Below, piece by piece: positions 7,480 to 16,927 of a stretch of DNA of 44,131 nt. The stretch lies in contig JAJYHI010000123.1 of assembly GCA_021784835.1 (NCBI GenBank), forward strand, positions 1-44,131, read 5' to 3'. Numbering within the stretch: position 1 is the first letter of the stretch; every line of letters begins with the position of its first letter. This DNA is from a bacterium (GTDB lineage Bacteria; SZUA-79; Acidulodesulfobacterales; Acidulodesulfobacteraceae). Under the pieces are notes generated by a model that ran no database searches, was not told the DNA's origin, and saw only the letters and a list, made by a program, of their open reading frames with translations. The position numbers and the translations under genes are program-made.

Positions 7480-8190
7480 TTGGATCCGTTAAAAAGATTT
7501 CATAACGAAGACTGGCATACGCCGGAAGGCAGATTGATAAGAGAATTCGTATTTGGAATTAACGACGGTTTAGTTACTACGGTCGGTTTTATAGCCGGCG
7601 TCACCGGCGCATTGATAAACTTAAAAATTGTTTTAATGTCCGGCGCCGCGGAAATCGTCGCAGGTACAGTTTCGATGTTTTTTGGAGCTTATCTTGCCAC
7701 AAAATCGCAGAACGAATTTTACCAGAAAGAAATCAACAGGGAGATAAGGGAAATTAAAGAAAATCCGGAACATGAAATTGAAGAAATATATGAAATATAC
7801 CAAGATAAAGGATTTACGGTAGAAGAAATAAAGCCTATAGTTAAAAAACTTATGTCGGATAAAAAAATACTGCTTGATTTTATGGTTCAGGACGAACTTG
7901 GGATAAGCAAAGATTACTATGAAAACCCGATAAAAATAGCATCATATACCGGATTATCTTTTTTAGCAGGCGGTATTCCGCCTCTGTTGCCTTTTTTCTT
8001 TATTAAACATTCATTAACGGCAGTTTCCGTTTCAATTATTTTTACCGTCGTCGTTCTTGCCTTTACCGGACTTGCCAAAGCAAAAGTAACTAAGACAGGC
8101 AGATTAAAAAGCGCTTCCGAAATGGTTTTGATAGGCGGAGCCGCCGCCGCCGCAGGGTTTATTTGCGGAAAGCTTATAGCATTAATGTGA
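7480..8190 (+). CDS. VIT1/CCC1-family transporter (iron/manganese)
   Basis: The TTG at 7480 starts directly after the gltX stop and follows GGGAGG (7467-7472) by seven bases, so the two genes are translationally linked. The 236-residue protein shows the family's first helix FGINDGLVTTVGFIAGVTGA, a second with the MSGAAEIVAGTVSMFFGAYLATKSQ motif, then a charged cytosolic segment rich in Glu (about residues 85-135) and three C-terminal helices. VIT1/CCC1 proteins export Fe(II) or Mn(II) from the cytosol to a vacuole in eukaryotes; bacterial members are probably metal exporters in the inner membrane. Metal choice is unproven. Confidence 0.85.
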   Translation: MDPLKRFHNEDWHTPEGRLIREFVFGINDGLVTTVGFIAGVTGALINLKIVLMSGAAEIVAGTVSMFFGAYLATKSQNEFYQKEINREIREIKENPEHEIEEIYEIYQDKGFTVEEIKPIVKKLMSDKKILLDFMVQDELGISKDYYENPIKIASYTGLSFLAGGIPPLLPFFFIKHSLTAVSVSIIFTVVVLAFTGLAKAKVTKTGRLKSASEMVLIGGAAAAAGFICGKLIALM

Positions 8191-8228
8191 AAGAATATAA
8201 TTGTTTCACGTGAAACAATTATATTCTT
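8191..8228. promoter_or_regulatory. parS centromere site within a 38-bp perfect palindrome
   Basis: TGTTTCACGTGAAACA (8202-8217) is the exact bacterial chromosomal parS consensus bound by ParB. The dyad extends to perfect 19-bp arms on each side (8191-8209 and 8210-8228), starting right after the stop of the VIT gene and 100 bases before parA. This marks ParA-ParB as the chromosomal segregation system and suggests proximity to the replication origin. Confidence 0.92.
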
Positions 8229-8247
8229 AAAATTAAACGAGAATAAA

Positions 8248-8276
8248 TTGGAATTAAATTTAATTAATGATATAAT
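8248..8276 (+). promoter_or_regulatory. parAB promoter
   Basis: TTGGAA (8248-8253) and TATAAT (8271-8276) are spaced by 17 bases. The promoter begins only 20 bases past the parS palindrome, so ParB spreading could affect transcription. Initiation near 8283 leaves a 45-base leader. Confidence 0.55.
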
Positions 8277-8328
8277 TATTCCGTAATTTTTTGATTATAT
8301 ATATAAATGATGTTTGCGGGTTAATTTT

Positions 8329-9096
8329 ATGTCAAAAGTAGTATGTATTTCAAATCAGAAAGGCGGAGTGGGCAAAACTACTACCGCTGTTAATATTGCC
8401 GCATGCTTATCTGCATACGAGAAAAAGGTGCTGCTGATAGATGCGGACCCTCAGGCGAATGCCACAAGCGGGTTAAACATTTCCGCCGATAACGGAAAAC
8501 CTACCGTTTATGAATGTCTTGCAGGCACGGCCGAAGTAGTCGATGCAGTTTATCGTACGCAGATGAAAAATCTTTATTTAATGCCCGCAAATTCAGACCT
8601 TGCCGGCATAGAGGTAGAACTCGTAAACGTTAAGGAAAGAGAGTATTTTTTTAAAAAAAATATTATAAATAAAATAAAAGACGATTATGATTATATTTTT
8701 ATCGATACCCCGCCTTCTTTAGGGCTTTTGACTATTAATGCACTGACCGCTTCGGACAGCGTTTTAATTCCTATGCAGTGCGAGTACTATTCTTTAGAAG
8801 GGATATCTCGGCTTATGCAGACTATAAAATTAGTCAATCAAAGATTAAACAAAAATTTATGCGTAGAAGGGGTTTTGTTTACTATGTTCGACGGAAGAGC
8901 CAACCTTACAAATCAAATCGTAAGCGAAGTTAAAAAATATTTCGGAAAGAAAATTTACGAAAACGTTATACCGAGAAACGTAAAACTTCCGGAAAGTTCC
9001 AGTTTCGGAAAGCCCATAATTCTATACGACATAAATTCAAAAGGTGCGGTTTACTATCTAGAACTTACAAAAGAGTTTTTATCTAAAGCGGCATAA
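8329..9096 (+). CDS. parA: Chromosome-partitioning ATPase ParA (Soj)
   Basis: This Walker-type ATPase binds DNA and ATP and moves or loads ParB-parS complexes. The deviant Walker A KGGVGKTTT occurs at about residue 12, with Walker A' LIDADPQANAT and Walker B IFIDTPPSLGLLT. The 255-residue length from the ATG at 8329 fits Soj without a plasmid-type N-terminal DNA-binding domain. An in-frame TTG at 8314 is a less likely start. Located next to a perfect parS and parB. Confidence 0.95.
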   Translation: MSKVVCISNQKGGVGKTTTAVNIAACLSAYEKKVLLIDADPQANATSGLNISADNGKPTVYECLAGTAEVVDAVYRTQMKNLYLMPANSDLAGIEVELVNVKEREYFFKKNIINKIKDDYDYIFIDTPPSLGLLTINALTASDSVLIPMQCEYYSLEGISRLMQTIKLVNQRLNKNLCVEGVLFTMFDGRANLTNQIVSEVKKYFGKKIYENVIPRNVKLPESSSFGKPIILYDINSKGAVYYLELTKEFLSKAA

Positions 9097-9117
9097 ACTT
9101 AAATAAGGACTAATAAT

Positions 9118-10023
9118 ATGGAAGAAAAAGCAAAACATATTAAAAAAAATGTGCTGGGCAGAGGGCTCGGGGCGCTGTTAACCGATTTCAACATAAAAGA
9201 GAATATGCCCGGTATAGACGATAAGTTTTCCGTTTTTGAAATAGAAATAGATAAAATTAATACCGGCGTATATCAGCCAAGGCAGTATTTCGATAAAGAT
9301 AAGCTTGTCGAGTTGAAAAACTCGATTAAAGAAAACGGCATAATTCAGCCTTTAATAGTTGCGAAATCTAAAAAAGAAGGCGGATACGATTTAATAGCCG
9401 GAGAAAGGAGATACAGAGCCGCCGTTGAGCTTGCGTTTAAAAAAGTTCCGGCAATCATTAAAGACATTTCCGGTGCGGCGGCACTTGAAATTGCATTAAT
9501 AGAAAACATACAGAGACAGGATTTAAACGTCATTGAAGAAGCAAACTGTTATATGCGGCTTATAGAAGAATACAAGCTTACGCATGAAGAACTTGCGGCG
9601 AAAGTCGGGAAAGACAGGGCTACTATTACCAATATGCTGAGGCTTCTTTCCCTGCCCGATGAAGTCAAAAAAGAGCTTATTTACGGGAAAATAACTCCTT
9701 CGCATGCAAGAAATCTTGTAGGGTTGTCCGACGATGAAGCCGGCATGCTGTTAAATACGATTTCCGGCGAAAAATTAAACGTAAGGGAAACGGAGCGCAA
9801 GGTCAGAGAGCTTAAATCAAAAAATAAAGAAAAGAAGCCGACAAAGGATATATCGGTATCATATCAGATTAAAGGTTATGAAGAAGAACTGCTTGAAAAA
9901 CTTCAGACTAAAGTTAAAATTAATTATAAGAGCAAAGGAAGCGAGCTTAAAGGCAGAATAGAAATAGAATTTTATTCGGGCGAAGAGCTTGAAAGAATTA
10001 TAGAATTTATAAATAAAAATTGA
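9118..10023 (+). CDS. parB: Chromosome-partitioning protein ParB
   Basis: ParB is the CTP-dependent clamp that loads at parS and spreads. The 301 residues open with the ParA-interacting segment KKNVLGRGLGALL, followed by the CTP-binding domain (YQPRQYFD, GIIQPL, and GERRYRA at about residue 95 with ENIQRQDL), the helix-turn-helix region LTHEELAAKVGKDRATITNM (about residues 160-180) and a C-terminal dimerisation domain. AAGGAC lies just upstream of the ATG. Only 33 bases separate it from the ATP synthase genes, as in other deltaproteobacteria known to me. Confidence 0.95.
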   Translation: MEEKAKHIKKNVLGRGLGALLTDFNIKENMPGIDDKFSVFEIEIDKINTGVYQPRQYFDKDKLVELKNSIKENGIIQPLIVAKSKKEGGYDLIAGERRYRAAVELAFKKVPAIIKDISGAAALEIALIENIQRQDLNVIEEANCYMRLIEEYKLTHEELAAKVGKDRATITNMLRLLSLPDEVKKELIYGKITPSHARNLVGLSDDEAGMLLNTISGEKLNVRETERKVRELKSKNKEKKPTKDISVSYQIKGYEEELLEKLQTKVKINYKSKGSELKGRIEIEFYSGEELERIIEFINKN

Positions 10024-10056
10024 TATAATAATAAAAATATAAAATATAAACATCGT

Positions 10057-10485
10057 ATGCCAGAATTAGTCATTACTTGGCAGGGGCTTTTATTTGAAGC
10101 CGTCTCGTTTTTAATTTTTACTTATCTTTTAAACCTTTTTTTGTTTAAACCTATAAGAAAAATTCTTAAAGAACGGGAAACCATTTTATCCACCCATAAA
10201 GACGGCAAAGAAAATTTCGAAGATTTAACTAAAAAATTATATGAATCTGCCGAGCAGGAAAAAAATAAATTAAAAATAGAATTAAACGGTATTCGCGAAT
10301 CTTACAAAAAAGAAGGTTTAGCCGAAGCGCATAGAATAATTGCCGAAGCCAGAAAAAAAGCGTCGGAAAATTTAACCGAGGCGCTTAAAAACTTCGATAA
10401 AGAAAAAAACGATTTAATAAAAGATTATATGTTGAAATCCGAAGAAATTGCCGATTTAATATCAAAAAAAATTATAAATTTATGA
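10057..10485 (+). CDS. ATP synthase Fo subunit b' (first b-type subunit)
   Basis: The 142-residue protein has one N-terminal membrane helix (about residues 11-32) followed by a long charged coiled coil. FKPIRKILKERE after the helix is typical of b subunits. It forms half of the peripheral stalk that holds F1 against rotation. A second, different b gene follows with an ATGA overlap, so the stator is a b/b' heterodimer, as in many deltaproteobacteria and phototrophs. There is no clear Shine-Dalgarno. Confidence 0.85.
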   Translation: MPELVITWQGLLFEAVSFLIFTYLLNLFLFKPIRKILKERETILSTHKDGKENFEDLTKKLYESAEQEKNKLKIELNGIRESYKKEGLAEAHRIIAEARKKASENLTEALKNFDKEKNDLIKDYMLKSEEIADLISKKIINL

Positions 10486-10976
10486 ATATCGAAATCTTCT
10501 GGCGAATATTCGATACTATTATACTTGCTGTAGGAATAGCTTATATTTATATTAAATACGGCATAACATTTCTGGGCGGCAGGCGGCACGACATAGAATC
10601 CCATCTCGAAAAAGCCAAGGAATATGAAAAAAAAGCTAAAGAGATATATCAAGAGGCTAAAGCCGAACTTGAGAAAGCAAGAAAAGAGATGCGTGAAATT
10701 AGAGAAGACGCAATAAAAGAAGCGGCAGCGGAAAAAAATTTGATCATTAAAAACGCCGAAATGACCGCCGATAAAATCGTCAATGCTTATTTAGAACATG
10801 CAAAAGCCGAAATAGACAATCACAGGAAAAAGCTTCTGGAAGAAATGATAGGCAAGTCTTTTCAAACCGCAAACGAAAAGATAAAAAAGAAGATAGAATC
10901 CGACAGCGATAATAAATTAAACGAAAATTTTCTTAAAGCACAAGAGGAAGGATTTGCAAGACAGTCAGATAAGTAA
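10482..10976 (+). CDS. atpF: ATP synthase Fo subunit b
   Basis: This second peripheral-stalk subunit has a short N-terminal hydrophobic helix (IFWRIFDTIILAVGIAYIYI) and then continuous heptad-like Lys/Glu/Ala helix to the end, 164 residues. The start codon overlaps the b' stop as ATGA, implying coupling. The 3' end overlaps the start of atpH by 23 bases. Confidence 0.88.
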   Translation: MNIEIFWRIFDTIILAVGIAYIYIKYGITFLGGRRHDIESHLEKAKEYEKKAKEIYQEAKAELEKARKEMREIREDAIKEAAAEKNLIIKNAEMTADKIVNAYLEHAKAEIDNHRKKLLEEMIGKSFQTANEKIKKKIESDSDNKLNENFLKAQEEGFARQSDK

Positions 10977-11514
10977 GCGCTATAGTTCGGCTCTATTCGA
11001 CGTAGCCGCAAATTTTCACATAGTCGATGAAATTTTTAACGACTTCAATAAGTTTATTAATTTTTGTTACGAAAAGCTATGCCTTAAAGAATTTATTTCG
11101 CAGACATACATAGATAAACAGGAAAGATTTGAAGTTATAAAATTACTGAGCAAAGAACTTTCTTTTAACGAGTATTTTATAAATTTCCTTCATTTTTTAA
11201 TAGAACAGGAAAGAATAGAGTATCTTCCTAAAATTTTTACGGAATATTCAAATCTGCGCGATAACCGCAATAATATATTGAAAGTAAAAGTTATTTCCGC
11301 AAAAGAACTAAAACCGGAAGAAAAAAGCAAACTTATCGCGATAATAGAAAAAGCGCTAAAAAAAACCGTATCTATTAAGTCCGAAATAGACGAAAATATC
11401 GTAGGCGGTTACATTATAAATATAGATAACGTTTTATACGATTCAAGCATAAAAACCCGTTTAGATAATTTTTATAAATACTTAAAGCGAGGAGCGATTA
11501 TTAATGGCAATTAA
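10954..11514 (+). CDS. atpH: ATP synthase F1 subunit delta
   Basis: The delta (OSCP) subunit links the peripheral stalk to the top of F1. The TTG start at 10954 lies inside the end of atpF, preceded by AGAGGAAGGA, so re-initiation or coupling is likely. The 186 residues begin [13 protein letters not shown], the family's N-terminal motif, and end with [24 protein letters not shown], the usual C-terminal signature. It overlaps atpA by 11 bases. Confidence 0.92.
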   Translation: MQDSQISKRYSSALFDVAANFHIVDEIFNDFNKFINFCYEKLCLKEFISQTYIDKQERFEVIKLLSKELSFNEYFINFLHFLIEQERIEYLPKIFTEYSNLRDNRNNILKVKVISAKELKPEEKSKLIAIIEKALKKTVSIKSEIDENIVGGYIINIDNVLYDSSIKTRLDNFYKYLKRGAIINGN

Positions 11515-13015
11515 GCCTTCGGAAATTACCGATATTATAAAAAGCAAGATAGAATCTTATACTAAAAGCATCGATATCAGCGAAGTAGGCGTGGTTTTAT
11601 CTGTCGGCGACGGCGTTGCGAGAATATACGGCATTAAAAATGCGGTTATAGGAGAAATGCTTGAATTCACCCCCGACGTTTACGGATATGTTTTAAATCT
11701 CGAAGAAGATAATGCCGGCGTTATCGTTCTCGGCGAAGAATTTTTGGTAAAAGAAGGAGATACGGTCAAAAGAACCGGAAAAATTGCCGAAGTTCCCGTA
11801 GGCAAAGGAATTATAGGGCGAGTTTTAGACGGACTAGGAAGGCCTATAGATGGAAAAAGTCCGGTGCAGGCCGAAAAATACTATAATATAGAAAAAAAAG
11901 CACCCGGAATAGTCCAGAGGCAGAAAGTTAACGAACCTTTATATACCGGTATAAAAGTTATCGATTCATTAATACCTATCGGAAAAGGACAGAGAGAGCT
12001 TATCATCGGTGACAGGCAGACCGGCAAGACCGCTATAGCAATCGATACTATATTAAATCAGAAAGATTCCGGAGTTTACTGTATATACGTCGGAATAGGG
12101 CAGAAACAGTCTAGTATTTCGTTTATTTACGACCGCCTTATGAGTTCAGGCGCAATGGAATATACCACTATAATAGCGGCTAACGCAAGCGACCCTGCGG
12201 CATTGCAATATTTTGCTCCTTATACCGGAGCCACTATGGGCGAATATTTTAGAGACAACGGTATGCACTGCTTAATAATTTACGACGATTTATCAAAACA
12301 TGCGGTAGCATACAGAGAACTTTCGCTGCTCTTAAGAAGACCGCCCGGCAGGGAAGCATATCCGGGCGACGTTTTTTATTTGCATTCAAGACTGCTCGAA
12401 AGAGCGGCAAAATTAAATCATGCCCATGGCGGAGGGTCGCTCACCGCTTTGCCGATAATTGAAACGCAGGCGGGAGACGTATCGGCTTATATTCCGACCA
12501 ACGTCATATCGATTACCGACGGGCAGATTTTTTTAGAAACCGACCTGTTTTATGCGGGAACGAGACCCGCCGTCAACGCGGGGCTTTCAGTTTCGAGAGT
12601 TGGAGGAGACGCACAAATTAAAGCTATGAAACAGGTTTCCGGAGGTTTAAGGCTTTCGCTTGCTCAATACAGGGAACTGGCGGCATTTTCGCAGTTCGGC
12701 GCCGACCTTGATAAAACTACGCAGGAAATGCTTATGCGGGGCAGAATGATGTCCGAACTTCTTAAACAGCCCCAGTATAGTCCGATGCCGGTCGAGAAAG
12801 AGGTCGTTATACTGTTTGCCGCAAATAGCGGCTATCTGCAGGATTATAAACTTACGTCTATAAAAAAATATGAAGAAGAACTGCTTTACTATATAGAAAA
12901 TAATTATCCAGAAATATATTCCGATATCAGAGAAAAAAAATCTATTGACGATACTCTAAAAACAAAGATTTTAACGGCATTGGACAATTTTAAAAAAATT
13001 TTCGTAGAAGACTGA
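11504..13015 (+). CDS. atpA: ATP synthase F1 subunit alpha
   Basis: The alpha subunit carries non-catalytic nucleotide sites of F1. Of 503 residues, the Walker [10 protein letters not shown] is at about residue 170, and the alpha signature region [14 protein letters not shown] with the arginine finger is near residue 365. The first 95 residues form the beta-barrel crown domain. GGAGCG precedes the ATG. It is tightly packed between atpH and atpG. Confidence 0.97.
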   Translation: MAIKPSEITDIIKSKIESYTKSIDISEVGVVLSVGDGVARIYGIKNAVIGEMLEFTPDVYGYVLNLEEDNAGVIVLGEEFLVKEGDTVKRTGKIAEVPVGKGIIGRVLDGLGRPIDGKSPVQAEKYYNIEKKAPGIVQRQKVNEPLYTGIKVIDSLIPIGKGQRELIIGDRQTGKTAIAIDTILNQKDSGVYCIYVGIGQKQSSISFIYDRLMSSGAMEYTTIIAANASDPAALQYFAPYTGATMGEYFRDNGMHCLIIYDDLSKHAVAYRELSLLLRRPPGREAYPGDVFYLHSRLLERAAKLNHAHGGGSLTALPIIETQAGDVSAYIPTNVISITDGQIFLETDLFYAGTRPAVNAGLSVSRVGGDAQIKAMKQVSGGLRLSLAQYRELAAFSQFGADLDKTTQEMLMRGRMMSELLKQPQYSPMPVEKEVVILFAANSGYLQDYKLTSIKKYEEELLYYIENNYPEIYSDIREKKSIDDTLKTKILTALDNFKKIFVED

Positions 13016-13021
13016 TAATTT

Positions 13022-13903
13022 ATGCCTAATTTAAAATCTATAAAAAGAAAAATCTCCAGCATTAAAAATACGAGGCAGATTACTAAGGCTATGAAAATGG
13101 TTGCCGGTTCAAAGTTCAAAAAAAATCAGGCGGCTATGAACGAATATAAAGCTTATGCATCGATTTACGACAATGTTGTCGATAACATTAAAAACAATAG
13201 CGTACTGCGTCTTCATTCTTTTTACGGAAAAAATGAGGGAAATGCCGGCAGAAATATCGGAATAGTAATAATCTCTACAGACAGGGGTCTTTGCGGTTCT
13301 TTCAATATAAATCTGTTTAGACTATTTAAAGAAGAAATTAAAAGCAAAGGATTAGATGAAGGCAAAATAAAATTATATGTTCTGGGCAAAAAAGCGTATG
13401 ATTTTTTTAAAAAAAATAACTATAATATTGTTTTCGGAATGTTATATTCGGACGGCGATTCAATAATGAATATTACGGAGCTTTTATGCGATACCGTTAT
13501 AAAAGATTTTAAAAATAAGGAGATAGACGGAGTTTATATAATATCGAACCGTTATATTTCTACCATTCAGCAGAGGGCATATTCGGAAAAACTTCTGCCT
13601 TTTGAAGCCGCAGACGGGAATAAATCCAGTAAAAGCGGGGGCTATTTAATAGAAGAAACCGTCGATTATGAAAATGAAGTAATCGATAAAATTTTTAATA
13701 ATTATTTTCGGACTAAAATTTATTATAAAATTTTGGAATCTTTTGCCGGAGAGCAGGCGTCGAGAATGAACGCAATGGATAATGCTACGAGGAATGCAGG
13801 AAAATTAATAAATAAACTGACGATAGCTTATAACAAAGCCAGACAGACGGCGGTCACCCTCGAAATTTTAGATATTATAAACGGAGTTAACGCGGTAAAA
13901 TAA
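13022..13903 (+). CDS. atpG: ATP synthase F1 subunit gamma
   Basis: The central shaft of F1 rotates within the alpha3beta3 ring. Both terminal helices are recognisable: N-terminal LKSIKRKISSIKNTRQITKA with MKMVAGSKF, and C-terminal ERMNAMDNATRNAGK-like SRMNAMDNATRNAG with ARQTAVTLEILDIINGV. The internal STDRGLCGSFN motif is also present. The length of 293 residues is normal and starts six bases after atpA. Confidence 0.97.
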   Translation: MPNLKSIKRKISSIKNTRQITKAMKMVAGSKFKKNQAAMNEYKAYASIYDNVVDNIKNNSVLRLHSFYGKNEGNAGRNIGIVIISTDRGLCGSFNINLFRLFKEEIKSKGLDEGKIKLYVLGKKAYDFFKKNNYNIVFGMLYSDGDSIMNITELLCDTVIKDFKNKEIDGVYIISNRYISTIQQRAYSEKLLPFEAADGNKSSKSGGYLIEETVDYENEVIDKIFNNYFRTKIYYKILESFAGEQASRMNAMDNATRNAGKLINKLTIAYNKARQTAVTLEILDIINGVNAVK

Positions 13904-13911
13904 ATTTTTAA

Positions 13912-15345
<1,434 letters not shown>

Positions 15346-15348
15346 ATC

Positions 15349-15591
15349 TTGTTAAAATTAAAAATAGCGGATAAAAAAAAGCTGATTTTTGAAGGCGAAA
15401 CGGATTTTTGCGAACTTCCCGCGCAGTCAGGCATAGAAGGGGTTATGCCTAAACACGTTAATTTTATATCTAACTTAGTGAAGGGCTTAATAAAATACAA
15501 AACGGACGGAACTATTAAAGAAATTGAAGTTTTAAGCGGCGGATTTGCGGAAGTAAGCAACGATAACGTAAATATTTTATTAGATTCCTGA
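15349..15591 (+). CDS. atpC: ATP synthase F1 subunit epsilon, short form
   Basis: The product has only 80 residues, against about 130-140 in E. coli-type epsilon. It covers the N-terminal beta-sandwich (LKIADKKKLIFEGETDFCELPAQSGIEGVMPKH, then VLSGGFAEVSNDNVNILLD) and stops where the C-terminal helical hairpin should begin. That hairpin is the part that inhibits ATP hydrolysis in other bacteria. The TTG start lies three bases after the atpD stop, so translation is probably coupled. No frameshifted continuation of the helical domain is apparent before serS. Confidence 0.85.
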   Translation: MLKLKIADKKKLIFEGETDFCELPAQSGIEGVMPKHVNFISNLVKGLIKYKTDGTIKEIEVLSGGFAEVSNDNVNILLDS

Positions 15592-15659
15592 TTGATATTT
15601 TGATTTAAAAATATTAATATATTAAACTTATAAGAAAAGTTAATCTTAAAAAATAAAAT

Positions 15660-16925
15660 ATGATAGACATAAAGCTCATAAGGGAACAGAAAGAATACGT
15701 TAAAAAGGAAATGGAAAAACTTTTTGTTTCCGTTCCCATAGACGAAATTTTTGAATTAGACGAAGTTAAAAGGAAACTTTTATACGATTCGGAAAATTTA
15801 AGGAATACAAGAAAAACGCTTTCAAAAGAAATAGCTTCGGAAAAAAATGCAGAAGTCGTTTTAATTAAAAAAGAAGAAGTAAAAAAGATAAACGAACTGA
15901 TTAAAGTTCAAGAAGACGAGTTAAATGCCGTAGAAGAAAGGCTTAATTCGCTTATGCTTAACGTGCCTAATATTCCCGATCCGGAAGTGCCCGTCGGAAA
16001 AGACGATTCCGAAAACACTCCCATAGCATATTTTAACGAAAAGAAAAAATTTGAATTTGAACCCAAAACTCATTACGATATCGGCGAAAAAAGAGATTTA
16101 ATAGACTTCGAAAGGGGAGTTAAAATTTCCGGTACCCGTTTTTACGTTTTAAAAAAGGGATTGGCAAAACTTCAAAGGGCGCTGATTAATTTTATGCTTG
16201 ATACCCATGTAAATTATCACGATTACGAAGAAGTGTATCCGCCGTTCATGGTAAACGAAGAATGCCTGACCGGAACGGGGCAGCTTCCCAAGTTTTCCGA
16301 TAATCTTTATAAGGACGAAGATTCCGGAATGTGGTTCGTTCCGACGGCAGAAGTTCCGGTAACAAATATGTATAGGAACGAAATACTGCCGATGGATAAG
16401 CTTCCTATAAAACATGCGGCTTATACGGCTTGTTTTAGAAAAGAGCAGCTTTCCGCAGGCAAGGACACCAAGGGTATAAAGCGCGGCCATCAGTTCGACA
16501 AGGTCGAACTTGTAAAGATTGTTGCGCCGGAAACTGCAAAGGAAGAATTATCAAGCTTAATAGCCGACGCACAGGACATATTAAACAGATTGGATCTGCC
16601 GCACAGGTTAATCAGAATCTGTACCGGAGATTTGAGTTTTACCGCAAGCGAAAAATTCGATATAGAAGTTTATGCACCCGGCATAAACGAGTGGCTTGAA
16701 GTCAGTTCATGTTCTAATTTTGGCACTTTTCAGGCAAGACGCGCAAATATAAAATTTAAAAGAGATAACAGCTCCAAAGCGGAATTTGTTTCTACTTTAA
16801 ACGGTTCAGGACTTGCGCTTCCCAGGGTAATGATAGCGATAATAGAAAATTACCAGACTAAAGACGGTTTTATAAAAGTTCCGGACGTTTTGAAGCCTTA
16901 TTTTGGAACGGAAGAATTTATTTAA
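15660..16925 (+). CDS. serS: Seryl-tRNA synthetase
   Basis: This class II synthetase charges tRNA-Ser and tRNA-Sec. The 421 residues contain the N-terminal coiled-coil arm (about 27-105) that binds the tRNA long variable arm, motif 2 (FRKEQLSAGKDTKG with RGHQFDKVE) and motif 3 (LNGSGLALPRVMIAIIENYQ). No Shine-Dalgarno is visible upstream of the ATG. It leads a tight run with ftsK and the lolA-like gene. Confidence 0.96.
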   Translation: MIDIKLIREQKEYVKKEMEKLFVSVPIDEIFELDEVKRKLLYDSENLRNTRKTLSKEIASEKNAEVVLIKKEEVKKINELIKVQEDELNAVEERLNSLMLNVPNIPDPEVPVGKDDSENTPIAYFNEKKKFEFEPKTHYDIGEKRDLIDFERGVKISGTRFYVLKKGLAKLQRALINFMLDTHVNYHDYEEVYPPFMVNEECLTGTGQLPKFSDNLYKDEDSGMWFVPTAEVPVTNMYRNEILPMDKLPIKHAAYTACFRKEQLSAGKDTKGIKRGHQFDKVELVKIVAPETAKEELSSLIADAQDILNRLDLPHRLIRICTGDLSFTASEKFDIEVYAPGINEWLEVSSCSNFGTFQARRANIKFKRDNSSKAEFVSTLNGSGLALPRVMIAIIENYQTKDGFIKVPDVLKPYFGTEEFI

Positions 16926-16927
16926 AT

